A DNA stretch of 64,000 bases from assembly GCA_963792785.1 (NCBI GenBank), contig CAWBXO010000004.1, forward strand, positions 1,452,992 through 1,516,991, written 5' to 3'. Both the position numbers and the translations under genes were made by a program. This DNA comes from CAWIMX01 sp963792785. GTDB taxonomy: Bacteria > Acidobacteriota > Vicinamibacteria > Vicinamibacterales > CAVVIG01. The notes beneath the pieces are model-generated. The model had not been told where the DNA came from and searched no databases. It saw only the letters and a list, made by a program, of their open reading frames with translations. Positions 34,573 to 42,887 of the stretch are shown here, piece after piece (positions within the stretch are counted from its first letter, which is position 1; every line of letters begins with the position of its first letter).

Positions 34573-35778
34573 CGCGACCGCCCGCACGTCGATCACATCG
34601 TCGTTCCCGTCCTCGATCGCCCGCAGCAGATCGGCCGGCGGCGCCCCGTCGAGGTTGATGCGCACGACCGCCGCCTCGGCGCCGTCGAACACGATGTTCT
34701 CCGTTTCCTGCACGTTGATCCCGCCCTCGCGCAGCCGATCGAACACGTGCGCGAGCACGCCCGGCCGATCGCGATGCCGGACGATCAGCATGTGCGTCGC
34801 CGGCGTCCGCGCGGCCAGGTTGACGACGTTCGGCGCGTGGCCGGTGTGCGTGTAAGCCAGCACGATCCGCACCGCCTCGGCGGCGATCGCCTCCTGCGCC
34901 TGCGCGGTGGACGCGCCGATGTGGTGGGTGCCGTACACGTTCGGCAGTTGCGCGATCGGATCGGCGAACACGCCGGTGCCGCCGGCCGGCTCCTGCGCGA
35001 ACACGTCGAGGCCGACGCGCACGTGCTTCTCCGCCGCGACCGCCGCCAGCGCCTCGGCGTCGACGATCCCGGCGCGCGCCGTGTTGATGACGATGGCGCC
35101 AGGGCGCAGGCGATCGAGGAGCGCGCGGTTGACGAGCCCGCGCGTCTCCGGCGTGAGCGCGAGGTGCACGCTGAGCGCGTCGCACTGGGCCGCGAGATCC
35201 TCGGGCGAGGCCGCGATCGTCACCGGCGGATCGCCGGGCGCCGGCTCGGCGCCGTCCGCGAACCGGCGGCTCCACACGACGACGCGCATCCCCAGCGCGT
35301 GCGCGCGAATCGCCACTTCGCGGCCGATGTGGCCGAAGCCGAGGATGCCGAGCGTCCGGCCGAACAGGCCGCGCGCCTCCGAGTAGCCCTTCTTGTTCCA
35401 CACACCCGCGCGAAGATCGGCGACGTTGTCGGGGATGCGGCGGTCGAGCGCGATGAGGAGGCCGATGGCCAGCTCGGCGACGGCCGCGGCGTTCTTCCCG
35501 GGACAGTTGGCGACATAGATCCCGCGGCCCGACGCCGCCGCCACGTCGATCGTGTTGACGCCGGCGCCCGCGCGAACCACGAGGGACAACCGCCCCGCCT
35601 CCAGCGCCGCCGCGTCGACCTTCGTCCCGCGAACGACAAGCACCTCCGCGCCCGTATCGGCGATCGCCTTCGCGAGCGCCTCTCCGGAAAGCCCGGGCTC
35701 GAACACCACCTCGCACCCGCCGGCCTTGAGTGCCTCGACGCCCGAACGCTCAAACGAGTCAGCAATGAGGACCTTCAT
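34567..35778 (-). CDS. serA: D-3-phosphoglycerate dehydrogenase-like protein with ACT domain
   Basis: About 403 residues. A 2-hydroxyacid dehydrogenase fold with NAD loop GRTLGILGFGHIGREVA (about 140-156), catalytic Arg in NTARAGIVD, Glu in QEPAGG and the His of THHIGAST is followed by a C-terminal ACT-like regulatory domain (RDRPGVLAHVFDRLREGGIN). It catalyses the first step of serine synthesis from 3-phosphoglycerate. The start overlaps the stop of the upstream exonuclease gene by four bases. Confidence 0.87.
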   Translation of the reverse strand: MKVLIADSFERSGVEALKAGGCEVVFEPGLSGEALAKAIADTGAEVLVVRGTKVDAAALEAGRLSLVVRAGAGVNTIDVAAASGRGIYVANCPGKNAAAVAELAIGLLIALDRRIPDNVADLRAGVWNKKGYSEARGLFGRTLGILGFGHIGREVAIRAHALGMRVVVWSRRFADGAEPAPGDPPVTIAASPEDLAAQCDALSVHLALTPETRGLVNRALLDRLRPGAIVINTARAGIVDAEALAAVAAEKHVRVGLDVFAQEPAGGTGVFADPIAQLPNVYGTHHIGASTAQAQEAIAAEAVRIVLAYTHTGHAPNVVNLAARTPATHMLIVRHRDRPGVLAHVFDRLREGGINVQETENIVFDGAEAAVVRINLDGAPPADLLRAIEDGNDDVIDVRAVAL

Positions 35779-36743
35779 AGATCATCCCTACCCGACCTAC
35801 CCGACCCACCCGCCCCACCAGACCTACCTGCCCCACCCGACCCACCAGACCTACCTGACCTACCAATGGTCTCGACCGACTTCGCCGCGTCGAGCCTCTC
35901 AGCCAGCGCGGCGAACGTGTCGGTCGGACCGGTCCATTTCAAGTCATCGACGTTCTCGAACACCGGAACGTCCGTGCGCAGCGTGGCCAGATCCTTGAAC
36001 AGCATCGCGCGATCCCGTTCGCGCTCGAGCGTGGCGGCGAGCGCGGCCGCGCGCGTCGCGTTGACCTTCCACTCGTTCCAGTCCGCCGGGATCGACTCGA
36101 TGTGCCCGTACTTCGCCAGCACGGCAGCCGTCGACTTCGCGCCCCAGCCGGGCAGCCCCGGGTAGCCGTCGGACGCGTCGCCGACGAGCGCGAGGTAGTC
36201 CGGGATCGACGCCGGCCCCACACCGAACTTCGCCACGACGCCGGCCTCGTCCCGGATCGCGCGCGCGCGCCGATCGAACTGCACGACGCGCTTGCCGCGC
36301 ACCGACTGCGACAGGTCCTTGTCCGGCGTGCAGACGAACACGCGCTCCACGCGCGGATCGGCATCGGCCTTCGCCGCGGCCGACGCCAGCGCATCGTCGG
36401 CCTCGAACTCGACCATGGGCCAGAGCGTGACGCCGAGCGCCGTCAGGACGTCCTCCAGCAGCGGGAACTGCGCGAACAGCGCCGGCTCGATCCCCTCGCC
36501 CGTCTTGTAGCCCGGATAGAGACGGTTGCGGAACGACTCGATGACGTGATCCGTGGCCACGCCGATGTGCGTGGTGCCGACCGTCATCATGCCGAGCAGC
36601 GACACCAGCACGCCGCGGACCGCCCCCACTTCGCGGCCCTCGGCGTCGCGCGCCGACGGGACCGCGTAGAAGTGGCGGAACAATTCGTAGGTGCCGTCGA
36701 TCAGGTAGACGTCCGTGTGATCCTCCGTCCGCAGCCGCCCCAT
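35775..36743 (-). CDS. Stand-alone 5'-3' exonuclease (PolA N-domain / FEN-like)
   Basis: About 322 residues. Acidic metal-site motifs are DVYLIDGTYELFR (N-terminus), EFEADDALA, CTPDKDLSQ and LVGDASDGYPGLPGWGAKSTAAVLA (helix-hairpin-helix). It would act as a structure-specific nuclease on flaps or RNA primers. The C-terminal 30 or so residues are a Gly/Ser/Arg-only tail (GRSGRSGGSGGAGRSGG) translated from the GACCTACC-type repeat at 35786-35870, and the ATGA overlap with serA lies inside that repeat. The pairing with serA looks incidental. Confidence 0.87.
   Translation of the reverse strand: MGRLRTEDHTDVYLIDGTYELFRHFYAVPSARDAEGREVGAVRGVLVSLLGMMTVGTTHIGVATDHVIESFRNRLYPGYKTGEGIEPALFAQFPLLEDVLTALGVTLWPMVEFEADDALASAAAKADADPRVERVFVCTPDKDLSQSVRGKRVVQFDRRARAIRDEAGVVAKFGVGPASIPDYLALVGDASDGYPGLPGWGAKSTAAVLAKYGHIESIPADWNEWKVNATRAAALAATLERERDRAMLFKDLATLRTDVPVFENVDDLKWTGPTDTFAALAERLDAAKSVETIGRSGRSGGSGGAGRSGGAGGSGRSGRDDL
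35786..35870. repeat. CCTACCYGACCYACC word repeat inside coding sequence (family H)
   Basis: Roughly ten drifted 8-9 nt units (CCTACCCGACCTACCCG, CCACCAGACCTACCTG) form the 3' end of the exonuclease gene and encode a Gly/Ser/Arg tail. Confidence 0.85.
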
Positions 36744-36770
36744 ACTACCTTCTGCGGCCGCCGAGGCGTC

Positions 36771-38258
36771 TCAATACGTGACGCGGACGCGGTAGTTGAG
36801 CGTGGCCGTGCCGTCGGCCGCCACCGGCACCGTGAACTGCGACGCCCACGCGGCCGTCTTCGTCCACGCGTGCGACGAGCGCAGCATCCGCCACGTGCCG
36901 CCGATCGGCTCGTTCACCTCCACCGACACCGCGCGATCCTTGTGATTGCGCAGCGTGATCTCGTACTCGAACTCGTAGACGTTCGCCGCGATCTTCTCGA
37001 AGTCCGTCTGCTTGCGCTCGCACACCACGTCGAACGCGTTGCCGATCTTCAGGTTCACGGCCTCGTCCTTCGGCGTGTGGTCGATCCGATCCTCGCCGAC
37101 GAACTGCACGCCGCCCTTCGAGTCCGCCTGGTAGACGCGCACCGTGCCCGCGGGCAGCGGCATCCCGAGGCCGCCCTTCGCTTCGTTCTTGAACTGATAG
37201 AACACCTGGACGTCATCCTTGATCGGCGAACCCGGATGCACGGCGTTGCGGTAGTAGTACGCGTTGCCCTCGACGACGTAGCGCTTCTCGACGGGGAAGG
37301 CGGAAGCGCCGAGCATGCTCACCTGCTTCGTCTCGCTGTTGTTGACCGTCGTCTTTCGCGCGAGCGTGTAGAGGTGATAGTCGGAGAACGATTCCTGCGC
37401 CATCGCCGGCGCCGCGGCCGCCCGCTCCGCCACCGCGTCCATGCGCATCAGGCCGATGGCCTGCTGCACGCGATTCAGATCGCCGGCGACAAACTGGAGC
37501 GTGGCGTTCTTGAACGACGTCCCGCTGCCGTTGACGATCGTCACCCAGCCGTCGAGGTCCGCCGTCTTGTCGTCGCGGGCCACCGTCAGCACGTAGTCCG
37601 CGTTCCACGACAGCTTCGTCGCGAGGTACGACGCCTCCACGCGGTGGCGCGTGCCGCCGGTGTTGTCGAGCGTCCAGATCAGCGTCGGCCGCGAATACAG
37701 GTTGCCGGGCAGCTCGGGGAACTTGATGCTCTCGGCGCGCATCCCGGTGACGATCTCGCCGCCGATCTCCCAGACCGGCGCGTTGTTGTAGCTGAGCAGG
37801 CGCGCTTTGATCTCTTCATCGACGGTGCGGTTGCCGTCCTGCCGCGAGCGGATCAGCGTGACCTCGCGGCCGACGTACTTGCGCAGCAGCTTGTCGGGCT
37901 CGAGCAGGTCGTACTCGTAGTTCTGCTCGAGGACGCTCACGCTCGACGGCTCGGTGAGCGAGCGGAAGTGAACCGTGGCCGGGTTGACCGTGGCGGCGAT
38001 GTCCATGAAGTGGAGGTCGGACGTGCCGCGGGCGATCTGGAGGTTGCGCACGTCGCGGACGAGCGCGAGATCCGAGTTGTAGATCGTGACAGCCAGCTCC
38101 GCCTGGTCGTCGAGGGTCGTCGTGGCCGCCTGCCCAGGCGCTTGCGGCGCGGCGGCGGCCGCCGGCTCGGCCGTGGCGGCGGGTCGATCGGCGGGGTGCA
38201 GGGCGGCGACGGCCGTGACGGCGAAGACCAGCGGGGCGATGAACAAGCGTGCGGACAT
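36771..38258 (-). CDS. Exported DUF4139-domain protein
   Basis: About 495 residues from ATG 38258. A signal peptide (LFIAPLVFAVTAVAALHP) and an Ala/Pro-rich linker precede a DUF4139 region: AVTIYNSDLALVRDVRNL near 60-77, RVEASYLATKLSWNADYVL in the middle, then VFYQFKNEAKGGLGMPLP. It ends in a beta-rich NYRVRVTY strand. The family is widespread and of unknown function, possibly envelope-associated. A repeat block fills its upstream region, so its promoter is not readable with confidence. Confidence 0.83.
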   Translation of the reverse strand: MSARLFIAPLVFAVTAVAALHPADRPAATAEPAAAAAPQAPGQAATTTLDDQAELAVTIYNSDLALVRDVRNLQIARGTSDLHFMDIAATVNPATVHFRSLTEPSSVSVLEQNYEYDLLEPDKLLRKYVGREVTLIRSRQDGNRTVDEEIKARLLSYNNAPVWEIGGEIVTGMRAESIKFPELPGNLYSRPTLIWTLDNTGGTRHRVEASYLATKLSWNADYVLTVARDDKTADLDGWVTIVNGSGTSFKNATLQFVAGDLNRVQQAIGLMRMDAVAERAAAAPAMAQESFSDYHLYTLARKTTVNNSETKQVSMLGASAFPVEKRYVVEGNAYYYRNAVHPGSPIKDDVQVFYQFKNEAKGGLGMPLPAGTVRVYQADSKGGVQFVGEDRIDHTPKDEAVNLKIGNAFDVVCERKQTDFEKIAANVYEFEYEITLRNHKDRAVSVEVNEPIGGTWRMLRSSHAWTKTAAWASQFTVPVAADGTATLNYRVRVTY

Positions 38259-38330
38259 AGGACAGCTCCTTTCGAGCTTCGGGGGCGCTGTCCTTAGAAC
38301 GGAGCCGTCCGGATTTCTTGCGCGGCCGTT

Positions 38331-38692
38331 GATCGCCGCCCGGCGCGTCGCCTCGGCACACACGAACGTCGGCGCGTTTTGGTGCTTCGCTGTCGCGCCG
38401 AGTTCTACCGTGTGCCGACGCGACGCGCCGGCCGGCTAATGTGGCGGCGGCTTCAGCCGGACCTGTTGTGGGGTCCGGCTTCAGCCGGACCTGATCGCCG
38501 CCCGGCGCGTCGCCTCGGCACACACGAACGTCGGCGCGGCAAAACGCGTCGCCGGCATCATCGGCTTCTGCCAGGGCGCTCGGGCCAGGCTTGGCCTCTC
38601 GCGGAGGGGGCCGGCGGCGCGTTTTGGTGCTGCGCTGTCGCGCCGAGTTCTACCGTGTGCCGACGCGACGCGCCGGCCGGCTCAGGGGGCGC
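38331..38692. repeat. Duplicated palindromic element, one copy with a nested insertion
   Basis: Copy one (38331-38437) is a hairpin, arms GGCGCGTCGCCTCGGCACAC and GTGTGCCGACGCGACGCGCC. Copy two (38493-38692) repeats both arms almost exactly but has about 78 extra bases in the loop (38539-38616), whose own ends are complementary (AAAACGCGTCGCCGGC / GCCGGCGGCGCGTTTT). Between the copies are two GGCTTCAGCCGGACCT units. Confidence 0.87.
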
Positions 38693-38694
38693 CG

Positions 38695-38727
38695 TCAGTT
38701 CCCCAGCTCCCCAGCTCCTCAGCTTCC
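38695..38727. repeat. CAGTTCCCCAGCTCC word repeat (family C, copy 3)
   Basis: CAGTTCCCCAGCTCCCCAGC and CTCCTCAGCTTCC, directly upstream of the AbrB-Doc pair; the same word lies at its 3' end (39400-39446) in direct orientation. Confidence 0.85.
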
Positions 38728-38729
38728 GT

Positions 38730-38747
38730 GTAGCACTATTGTGCTAC
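38730..38747. promoter_or_regulatory. Operator-like palindrome of the AbrB-Doc pair
   Basis: GTAGCAC TATT GTGCTAC is a perfect 7-bp dyad ending ten bases before the GTG start of the antitoxin gene, the expected place for antitoxin autoregulation. Confidence 0.6.
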
Positions 38748-38756
38748 CATCGGCCC

Positions 38757-38984
38757 GTGACCAAGGAAGTGACGCTTCGCCAGGCGGGCGGCTCCGTCAG
38801 CGCGACCCTGCCCAAGGACATGGCCGACCGGCTGCGGCTGGAGGCCGGCGACCATGTGCTGGCCGTGGAAACCGACCGCGGGATTCTGCTGACCCCCTAC
38901 GACCCTGAAGCCGAACGGGCCTTGAAGATCGCCGCGAAGGCCGCCAAGAAGTACCGGAACGCGCTGCGAGAGCTTGCCGAGTGA
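38757..38984 (+). CDS. AbrB/MazE-type antitoxin
   Basis: About 75 residues from GTG 38757. The swapped-hairpin AbrB fold is recognisable in VTLRQAGGSVSATLPKDMADRLRLEAGDHVL. The helical tail (ALKIAAKAAKKYRNALRELAE) would wrap the partner toxin. It is followed three bases later by a Doc-type gene, so it is the antitoxin and operon repressor. Confidence 0.83.
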   Translation: MTKEVTLRQAGGSVSATLPKDMADRLRLEAGDHVLAVETDRGILLTPYDPEAERALKIAAKAAKKYRNALRELAE

Positions 38985-38987
38985 GCC

Positions 38988-39497
38988 GTGGCCCCGCGCC
39001 GCGCTGACCCGCACTGGCTGACGCGCGTCGTCATCGACGCGATCCACCACGACCAGCTTCGCGAGCACGGAGGCTTGCCGGGACTGCGCGACGAGAACGC
39101 GTTGGAGTCGGCGCTGGCGCGGCCGCGGCAGAAGTGGGAGTACGGCGGCGAGGTCGACGTGCCCCTGCTGGCGGCGGCGCTGGCGTTCGGCCTGGTGAAG
39201 AACCACCCCTACCGCGACGGCAACAAGCGCATCGGGTTCCTCGCGATGGCGACGTTTCTCGAGCTGAACGGCCACGAGTTGGACGCCACCGATGCCGACG
39301 TCGTGACCGAATTCCTCGCGCTCGCCGACAGCCGCGTCGCCGAGGATGCGCTGGCCGACTGGATTCGAAAACGCAGCCACAAGATGAAGCTGAGGAGCGC
39401 TTCAGTTCCTCAGTTCCCCAGCTCCTCAGCTCCTCAGTTTCCAGCTGACGCCACCATCGGCGGTGACGAACACGCGCCCGTCCGCCGTCGTCACTGA
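38988..39497 (+). CDS. doc: Doc-type Fic-fold toxin
   Basis: 169 residues as written; Doc proteins are about 125. The catalytic Fic motif HPYRDGNKR is at residues 73-81, and LRDENALESALARPRQKWEYGG is typical for Doc, a kinase-like enzyme that phosphorylates EF-Tu in the P1 system. The domain ends near DWIRKRSHK (about 132). The remaining residues (ASVPQFPSSSAPQFPAD) are translated from the family C repeat and then from DNA antisense to the anti-sigma gene, which it overlaps convergently. The start GTG 38988 comes three bases after the antitoxin. Confidence 0.83.
   Translation: MAPRRADPHWLTRVVIDAIHHDQLREHGGLPGLRDENALESALARPRQKWEYGGEVDVPLLAAALAFGLVKNHPYRDGNKRIGFLAMATFLELNGHELDATDADVVTEFLALADSRVAEDALADWIRKRSHKMKLRSASVPQFPSSSAPQFPADATIGGDEHAPVRRRH
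39400..39446. repeat. CAGTTCCTCAGTTCCCC word repeat (family C, copy 4)
   Basis: CAGTTCCTCAGTTCCCCAGC followed by TCCTCAGCTCCTCAGTTTCC. It extends the Doc frame and overlaps the last codons of the convergent anti-sigma gene. Confidence 0.85.
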
Positions 39498-40394
39498 CGC
39501 CGACCGCGCGTCGGCTGCCTCGACCGACGTCAGGTCCGCCGCCTCGGGGAACGTCTTGCGGACGAACGTGCGGCCGTCGGTCGAGACCAGGACCGTGCCG
39601 GCGCGGCCGACCACCCAGCAGATCGTCGGCGATGGCGCTGACGCGGCCGTCAGCGGCTCGCCGGCGTCGGCGAGCGCCGTCGTCCAGGTGGCGCCCTCGT
39701 CGTCGGAGCGCTCCACTGCCGATCCCGTGAGGCGCCAGCGGATCGAGGCGTCCGGCGACGAGACGATGATCGGTACGGCGGCGAAGCCGGCCACCGTCTC
39801 GGCCGTGAGACCGGCAGCGCGATCCCGGCGCAGTTCATCCCGGGGCGCCGGTGCCGGTGCTTGCGCCGCCACCTTCGGTGCCGCCTCCAACGCTCCTACC
39901 GCTGCCGGCGATGGAGCCGCTGCCGCGGGCGCAGCCGCGGGCGCCGGCGGAGCAGCGGGCGCTGGCGCGGGCGCTTCCGCTGGCGCTGGCGCCGCGACCG
40001 CGTCGGACTTGGCTGCCACCTGATCCACCACCGGCGGCGCGGGCGGGCCTCCGGTCGGGACGACGATCCACAGAACCACCGCGGCTGCGGCTGCCGAGAG
40101 CGGCGCCGCCCAAGCCAGCCAGCGGAGGCCGAAGCGCCGCGGCTCTTCCAAGCCCTTCTTGTGGGGTCCGGCTTCAGCCGGACCTCGCGCCATGGCCGAC
40201 ACGATCGCCCGGCAGCGGCCGCACGAAGCGGCATGGGCCTGCGCGTCCTCGAGCGCGGCGCCTTTCAGGCCACCGTCGAACCAGGCGGCCAGCGTCTCGG
40301 CGTCGAGGCAGGCGGAGGTCGCGGCGCCCTCGGACGCCTTGAGCGTCTGGCGCAACAGCCGATCCATTGCTTGATCGTGCTTTTCGGCTGGCAT
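39426..40394 (-). CDS. Anti-sigma-factor-like membrane protein with BNR-like domain
   Basis: About 322 residues. An N-terminal zinc-finger-like segment (ACLDAETLAAWFDG...AHAASCGRCRAIV) is typical of ZAS anti-sigma domains. One membrane helix (LAWAAPLSAAAAAVVLWIVV) follows, then a long Ala/Pro linker and an extracytoplasmic BNR/photosystem-stability-like beta domain (WRLTGSAVERSDDEGATWT, TVLVSTDGRTFVRK, VFVTADGGVSWKL). The peptide RGPAEAGPHKK between zinc finger and helix is encoded by a genomic repeat at 40161-40185. It lies 13 bases after the sigma gene and is the likely partner of that factor. Confidence 0.78.
   Translation of the reverse strand: MPAEKHDQAMDRLLRQTLKASEGAATSACLDAETLAAWFDGGLKGAALEDAQAHAASCGRCRAIVSAMARGPAEAGPHKKGLEEPRRFGLRWLAWAAPLSAAAAAVVLWIVVPTGGPPAPPVVDQVAAKSDAVAAPAPAEAPAPAPAAPPAPAAAPAAAAPSPAAVGALEAAPKVAAQAPAPAPRDELRRDRAAGLTAETVAGFAAVPIIVSSPDASIRWRLTGSAVERSDDEGATWTTALADAGEPLTAASAPSPTICWVVGRAGTVLVSTDGRTFVRKTFPEAADLTSVEAADARSASVTTADGRVFVTADGGVSWKLRS
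40161..40185 (-). repeat. GTCCGGCTTCAGCCGGAC repeat inserted in coding sequence (family E)
   Basis: A 25-bp string including GGTCCGGCTTCAGCCGGACC here is identical to 38468-38492. It stays in frame and encodes GPAEAGPH in the anti-sigma-like protein. Confidence 0.85.
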
Positions 40395-40407
40395 GGGTGG
40401 TCTTTTC

Positions 40408-41191
40408 TTACTCGCGCCGGGGCCCCACCCCCGGCGCACTGCCGTCGCTTACGCTCCGGATCTTGGTTGCGGCGTTCGTCCGTTCAGTGGAGCCTCTTGT
40501 CTGTGAACGTTCGAGGCGCTCATTTCTTGCGCCGAGCAGGCTGTTCACGTCCAGCGGACCGGCGTCCTCCGTGACGCACGCGAAGCACTGCTCCATCTCG
40601 ACCTTGCTCAAGCCTTCGTGTTTCAACTCTCGTTCGACGTCCTGTCGAATCGCTTGGCGCGTCCTGGCCAGGTTGCGGGATGCGGTCGCTTCGTGTTCGC
40701 CGAGCACGCGCCCGGTTTCGGCGAGCGTCGATTCGTCCGCATAGTAGCAGGCCAGGCGGAGGCGGTCGCGCGCGGGCAGGGCGGCGAGCGCGCGTTCCAG
40801 CGCGCGGCGGATCAAGGTCAGGTAGCGGTCGCGATCCGGATCGGGCGCCGCGTCGGGCGCCGGCAGCGCGGCCGGCGAGTTGTCCTCCGGAAGCGGATCG
40901 ACGCGGCGGTTCGCGCGCAGGCGATCCACGTAGCGCTGGGCCAGCACGGCGCGGAGCCACGTGGCGAGGCTGCTCTTGCCGTGGTAGTAGCGGAAGAGCG
41001 ACCGGCTGAAGAGGTCCCCGTACAGCGCGTCCGCCAGGTCGCGCGCGCCGCCCGACGGGTCGAGCGCGTCGGCGGATCTGATAGAGAATGGGCCGGTAGT
41101 CCCGGACGAACCGGTCCCACGCCTCGTCGTCGCCCTCCGCACAGGCGCGGGCGAGGGCCAGATCGTCGGGGTAGCGAGACTTGTCGTCCAT
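40408..41191 (-). CDS. ECF-type RNA polymerase sigma factor (one frameshift)
   Basis: About 260 residues if one indel near 41080-41090 is corrected. The start region MDDKSRYPDDLALARACAEG and DDEAWDRFVRDYRPILY is region 2. It continues in the next frame with DLADALYGDLFSRSLFRYYHGKSSLATWLRAVLAQ and region 4 ALAALPARDRLRLACYYADE with the helix-turn-helix STLAETGRVLGEHEATASRN. A tail with cysteines (EMEQCFACVTEDAG) ends the protein. It is followed by its anti-sigma-like partner and is divergent from the NSS transporter. Confidence 0.75.
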
Positions 41192-41261
41192 CCGGCGGGA
41201 GCCGCGCCGTGGTCATCGTGAGGCTTGGCGGCGCGGTGTCCGGATGCTACCGTAACACGCC

Positions 41262-42887
41262 ATGGCCGACCACAAGGCTCACGATCAGGAATGGGGCTCG
41301 CGGGTGGGGATGATCCTCGCCGTCTCGGGCTCCGCCGTCGGGCTCGGAAACTTCCTGCGCTTCCCGGGACAGGCGGCCGCCAACGGCGGCGGCGCGTTCA
41401 TGATCCCGTACTTCTGCGCCCTGCTCTTCCTCGGCATCCCGATCGGCTGGGCCGAGTGGACCATGGGCCGCTACGGCGGGCGCAAAGGCTTCCACAGCGC
41501 GCCGGCGATCATCGGCGTGTTCGGCGGCGGCCGCACCGCCCGCTACATCGGCGTCGTGGGCGTGCTCATCCCGCTCGCCGTCTCCTTCTACTACACCTAC
41601 ATCGAGTCGTGGTGCCTCGGGTACTTCTGGTACTACCTGACCGGCGGCATCGGCGTGGACGCGACCGCCACCATCGCCAACCAGACCGCGCGCGCGGCGC
41701 AGTTCTACAGCGACATCACCGGGCGGGCCGGCAACGGCATCATCAGCGCCGGCACGATCGAGACGGCCCTCTTCTGGGCGATCGCCTTCAGCGTCAACAT
41801 CTGGCTCGTCTTCCGCGGCATCTCCAAGGGCATCGAGAAGTTCTGCTCCTACGCGATCCCCGCGATGGCCGTCTGCGCCCTCGTCGTGCTCGTGCGCGTG
41901 CTGACGCTCGGCACGCCCGACCCGACGCACCCCGACCAGAACGTGATCAACGGGCTCGCCTACATGTGGAACCCGAGCCTCTCCGCGCTGGCCAATCCTC
42001 AAACATGGCTGGCCGCCGCCGGCCAGATCTTCTTCACGCTGTCGGTCGGCTTCGGCGTGATCATCAACTACGCGTCGTACCTCCGGCAAAAAGACGATGT
42101 GGTGCTGTCGGGGCTGACGGCGTCGGCGACCAACGAGATGTTCGAGGTCGGGTTCGGCGGATTGATCACGGTGACCGCCGCGTTCATCTTCCTCGGAACA
42201 TCGAACATGATCGGCGCCGTGCAGGGCGGCACCTTCGGCCTCGGCTTCAACACGCTGCCCGTCGTGTTCGCGCACATGGGCCGGGCCGGGAACCTGATGG
42301 GCGCCATCTGGTTCTTCATGCTGTTCCTCGCCGCGATCACCAGCTCGATCTCGATGTATCAGCCGTCGCTCGCGTTCTTCCAGGAGTCGCTCGGCTGGAC
42401 GCGCAGGAACGCCACCACCCTGATGGTGTCGATCTGCATCGTCGGATCGTTCCTGGTGATGTACTTCAGCCGCGACGGCATCTTCTGGTCCACGCTCGAC
42501 AACTGGGTGGGGACGTTCCTGATCTTCATCCTGGCGATGGTGCAGATCATCTGCTTCAGCTGGATCTTCGGCGTGGACCGCGGCCTGGCCGAAGCGCACC
42601 ACGGCGCGCTGATCAAGATCCCGCGCTTCTATCGGTTCGTGTTGAAGTACGTGACGCCCACGTATCTGCTGATCGTGTTCGCGGCGTTCACGTGGAACAA
42701 CCTCGGCGGCTGGGTGCGCGACGCGCTGGCCGAACCGCTGCAGCTCGGCGCGTTGATGCTCATCGCCGCGGTGCTGGCGCTGCTGGTGGTGTGCGTGCGG
42801 ATCGGCGAGAAGCGCTGGGTGGCCGCGGGGATGGACATCGACGGTCGCGAGCCCGCCGGGCGCGCGCATACGCACGGAGGGTGGTAA
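41262..42887 (+). CDS. Sodium-dependent transporter of the NSS (SNF) family
   Basis: About 541 residues with about twelve membrane helices of the LeuT fold. The sodium/substrate site region WGSRVGMILAVSGSAVGLGN is followed by FLRFPGQAAANGGGAFMIPY in helix 1. SVGFGVIINYASYL and AAITSSISMYQP are the second and third substrate/ion segments. It probably imports amino acids with Na+. The next gene, starting at the adjoining base, is a 41-residue MetS-type small subunit, so the nearest characterised relative is the MetP-MetS methionine system; methionine specificity is inferred only from that pairing. Confidence 0.88.
   Translation: MADHKAHDQEWGSRVGMILAVSGSAVGLGNFLRFPGQAAANGGGAFMIPYFCALLFLGIPIGWAEWTMGRYGGRKGFHSAPAIIGVFGGGRTARYIGVVGVLIPLAVSFYYTYIESWCLGYFWYYLTGGIGVDATATIANQTARAAQFYSDITGRAGNGIISAGTIETALFWAIAFSVNIWLVFRGISKGIEKFCSYAIPAMAVCALVVLVRVLTLGTPDPTHPDQNVINGLAYMWNPSLSALANPQTWLAAAGQIFFTLSVGFGVIINYASYLRQKDDVVLSGLTASATNEMFEVGFGGLITVTAAFIFLGTSNMIGAVQGGTFGLGFNTLPVVFAHMGRAGNLMGAIWFFMLFLAAITSSISMYQPSLAFFQESLGWTRRNATTLMVSICIVGSFLVMYFSRDGIFWSTLDNWVGTFLIFILAMVQIICFSWIFGVDRGLAEAHHGALIKIPRFYRFVLKYVTPTYLLIVFAAFTWNNLGGWVRDALAEPLQLGALMLIAAVLALLVVCVRIGEKRWVAAGMDIDGREPAGRAHTHGGW

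Noticed and set aside
34567..36743. serA-exonuclease overlap as a functional pathway link
   Set aside because: No known biochemical connection; the overlap lies in repeat-derived tail sequence.
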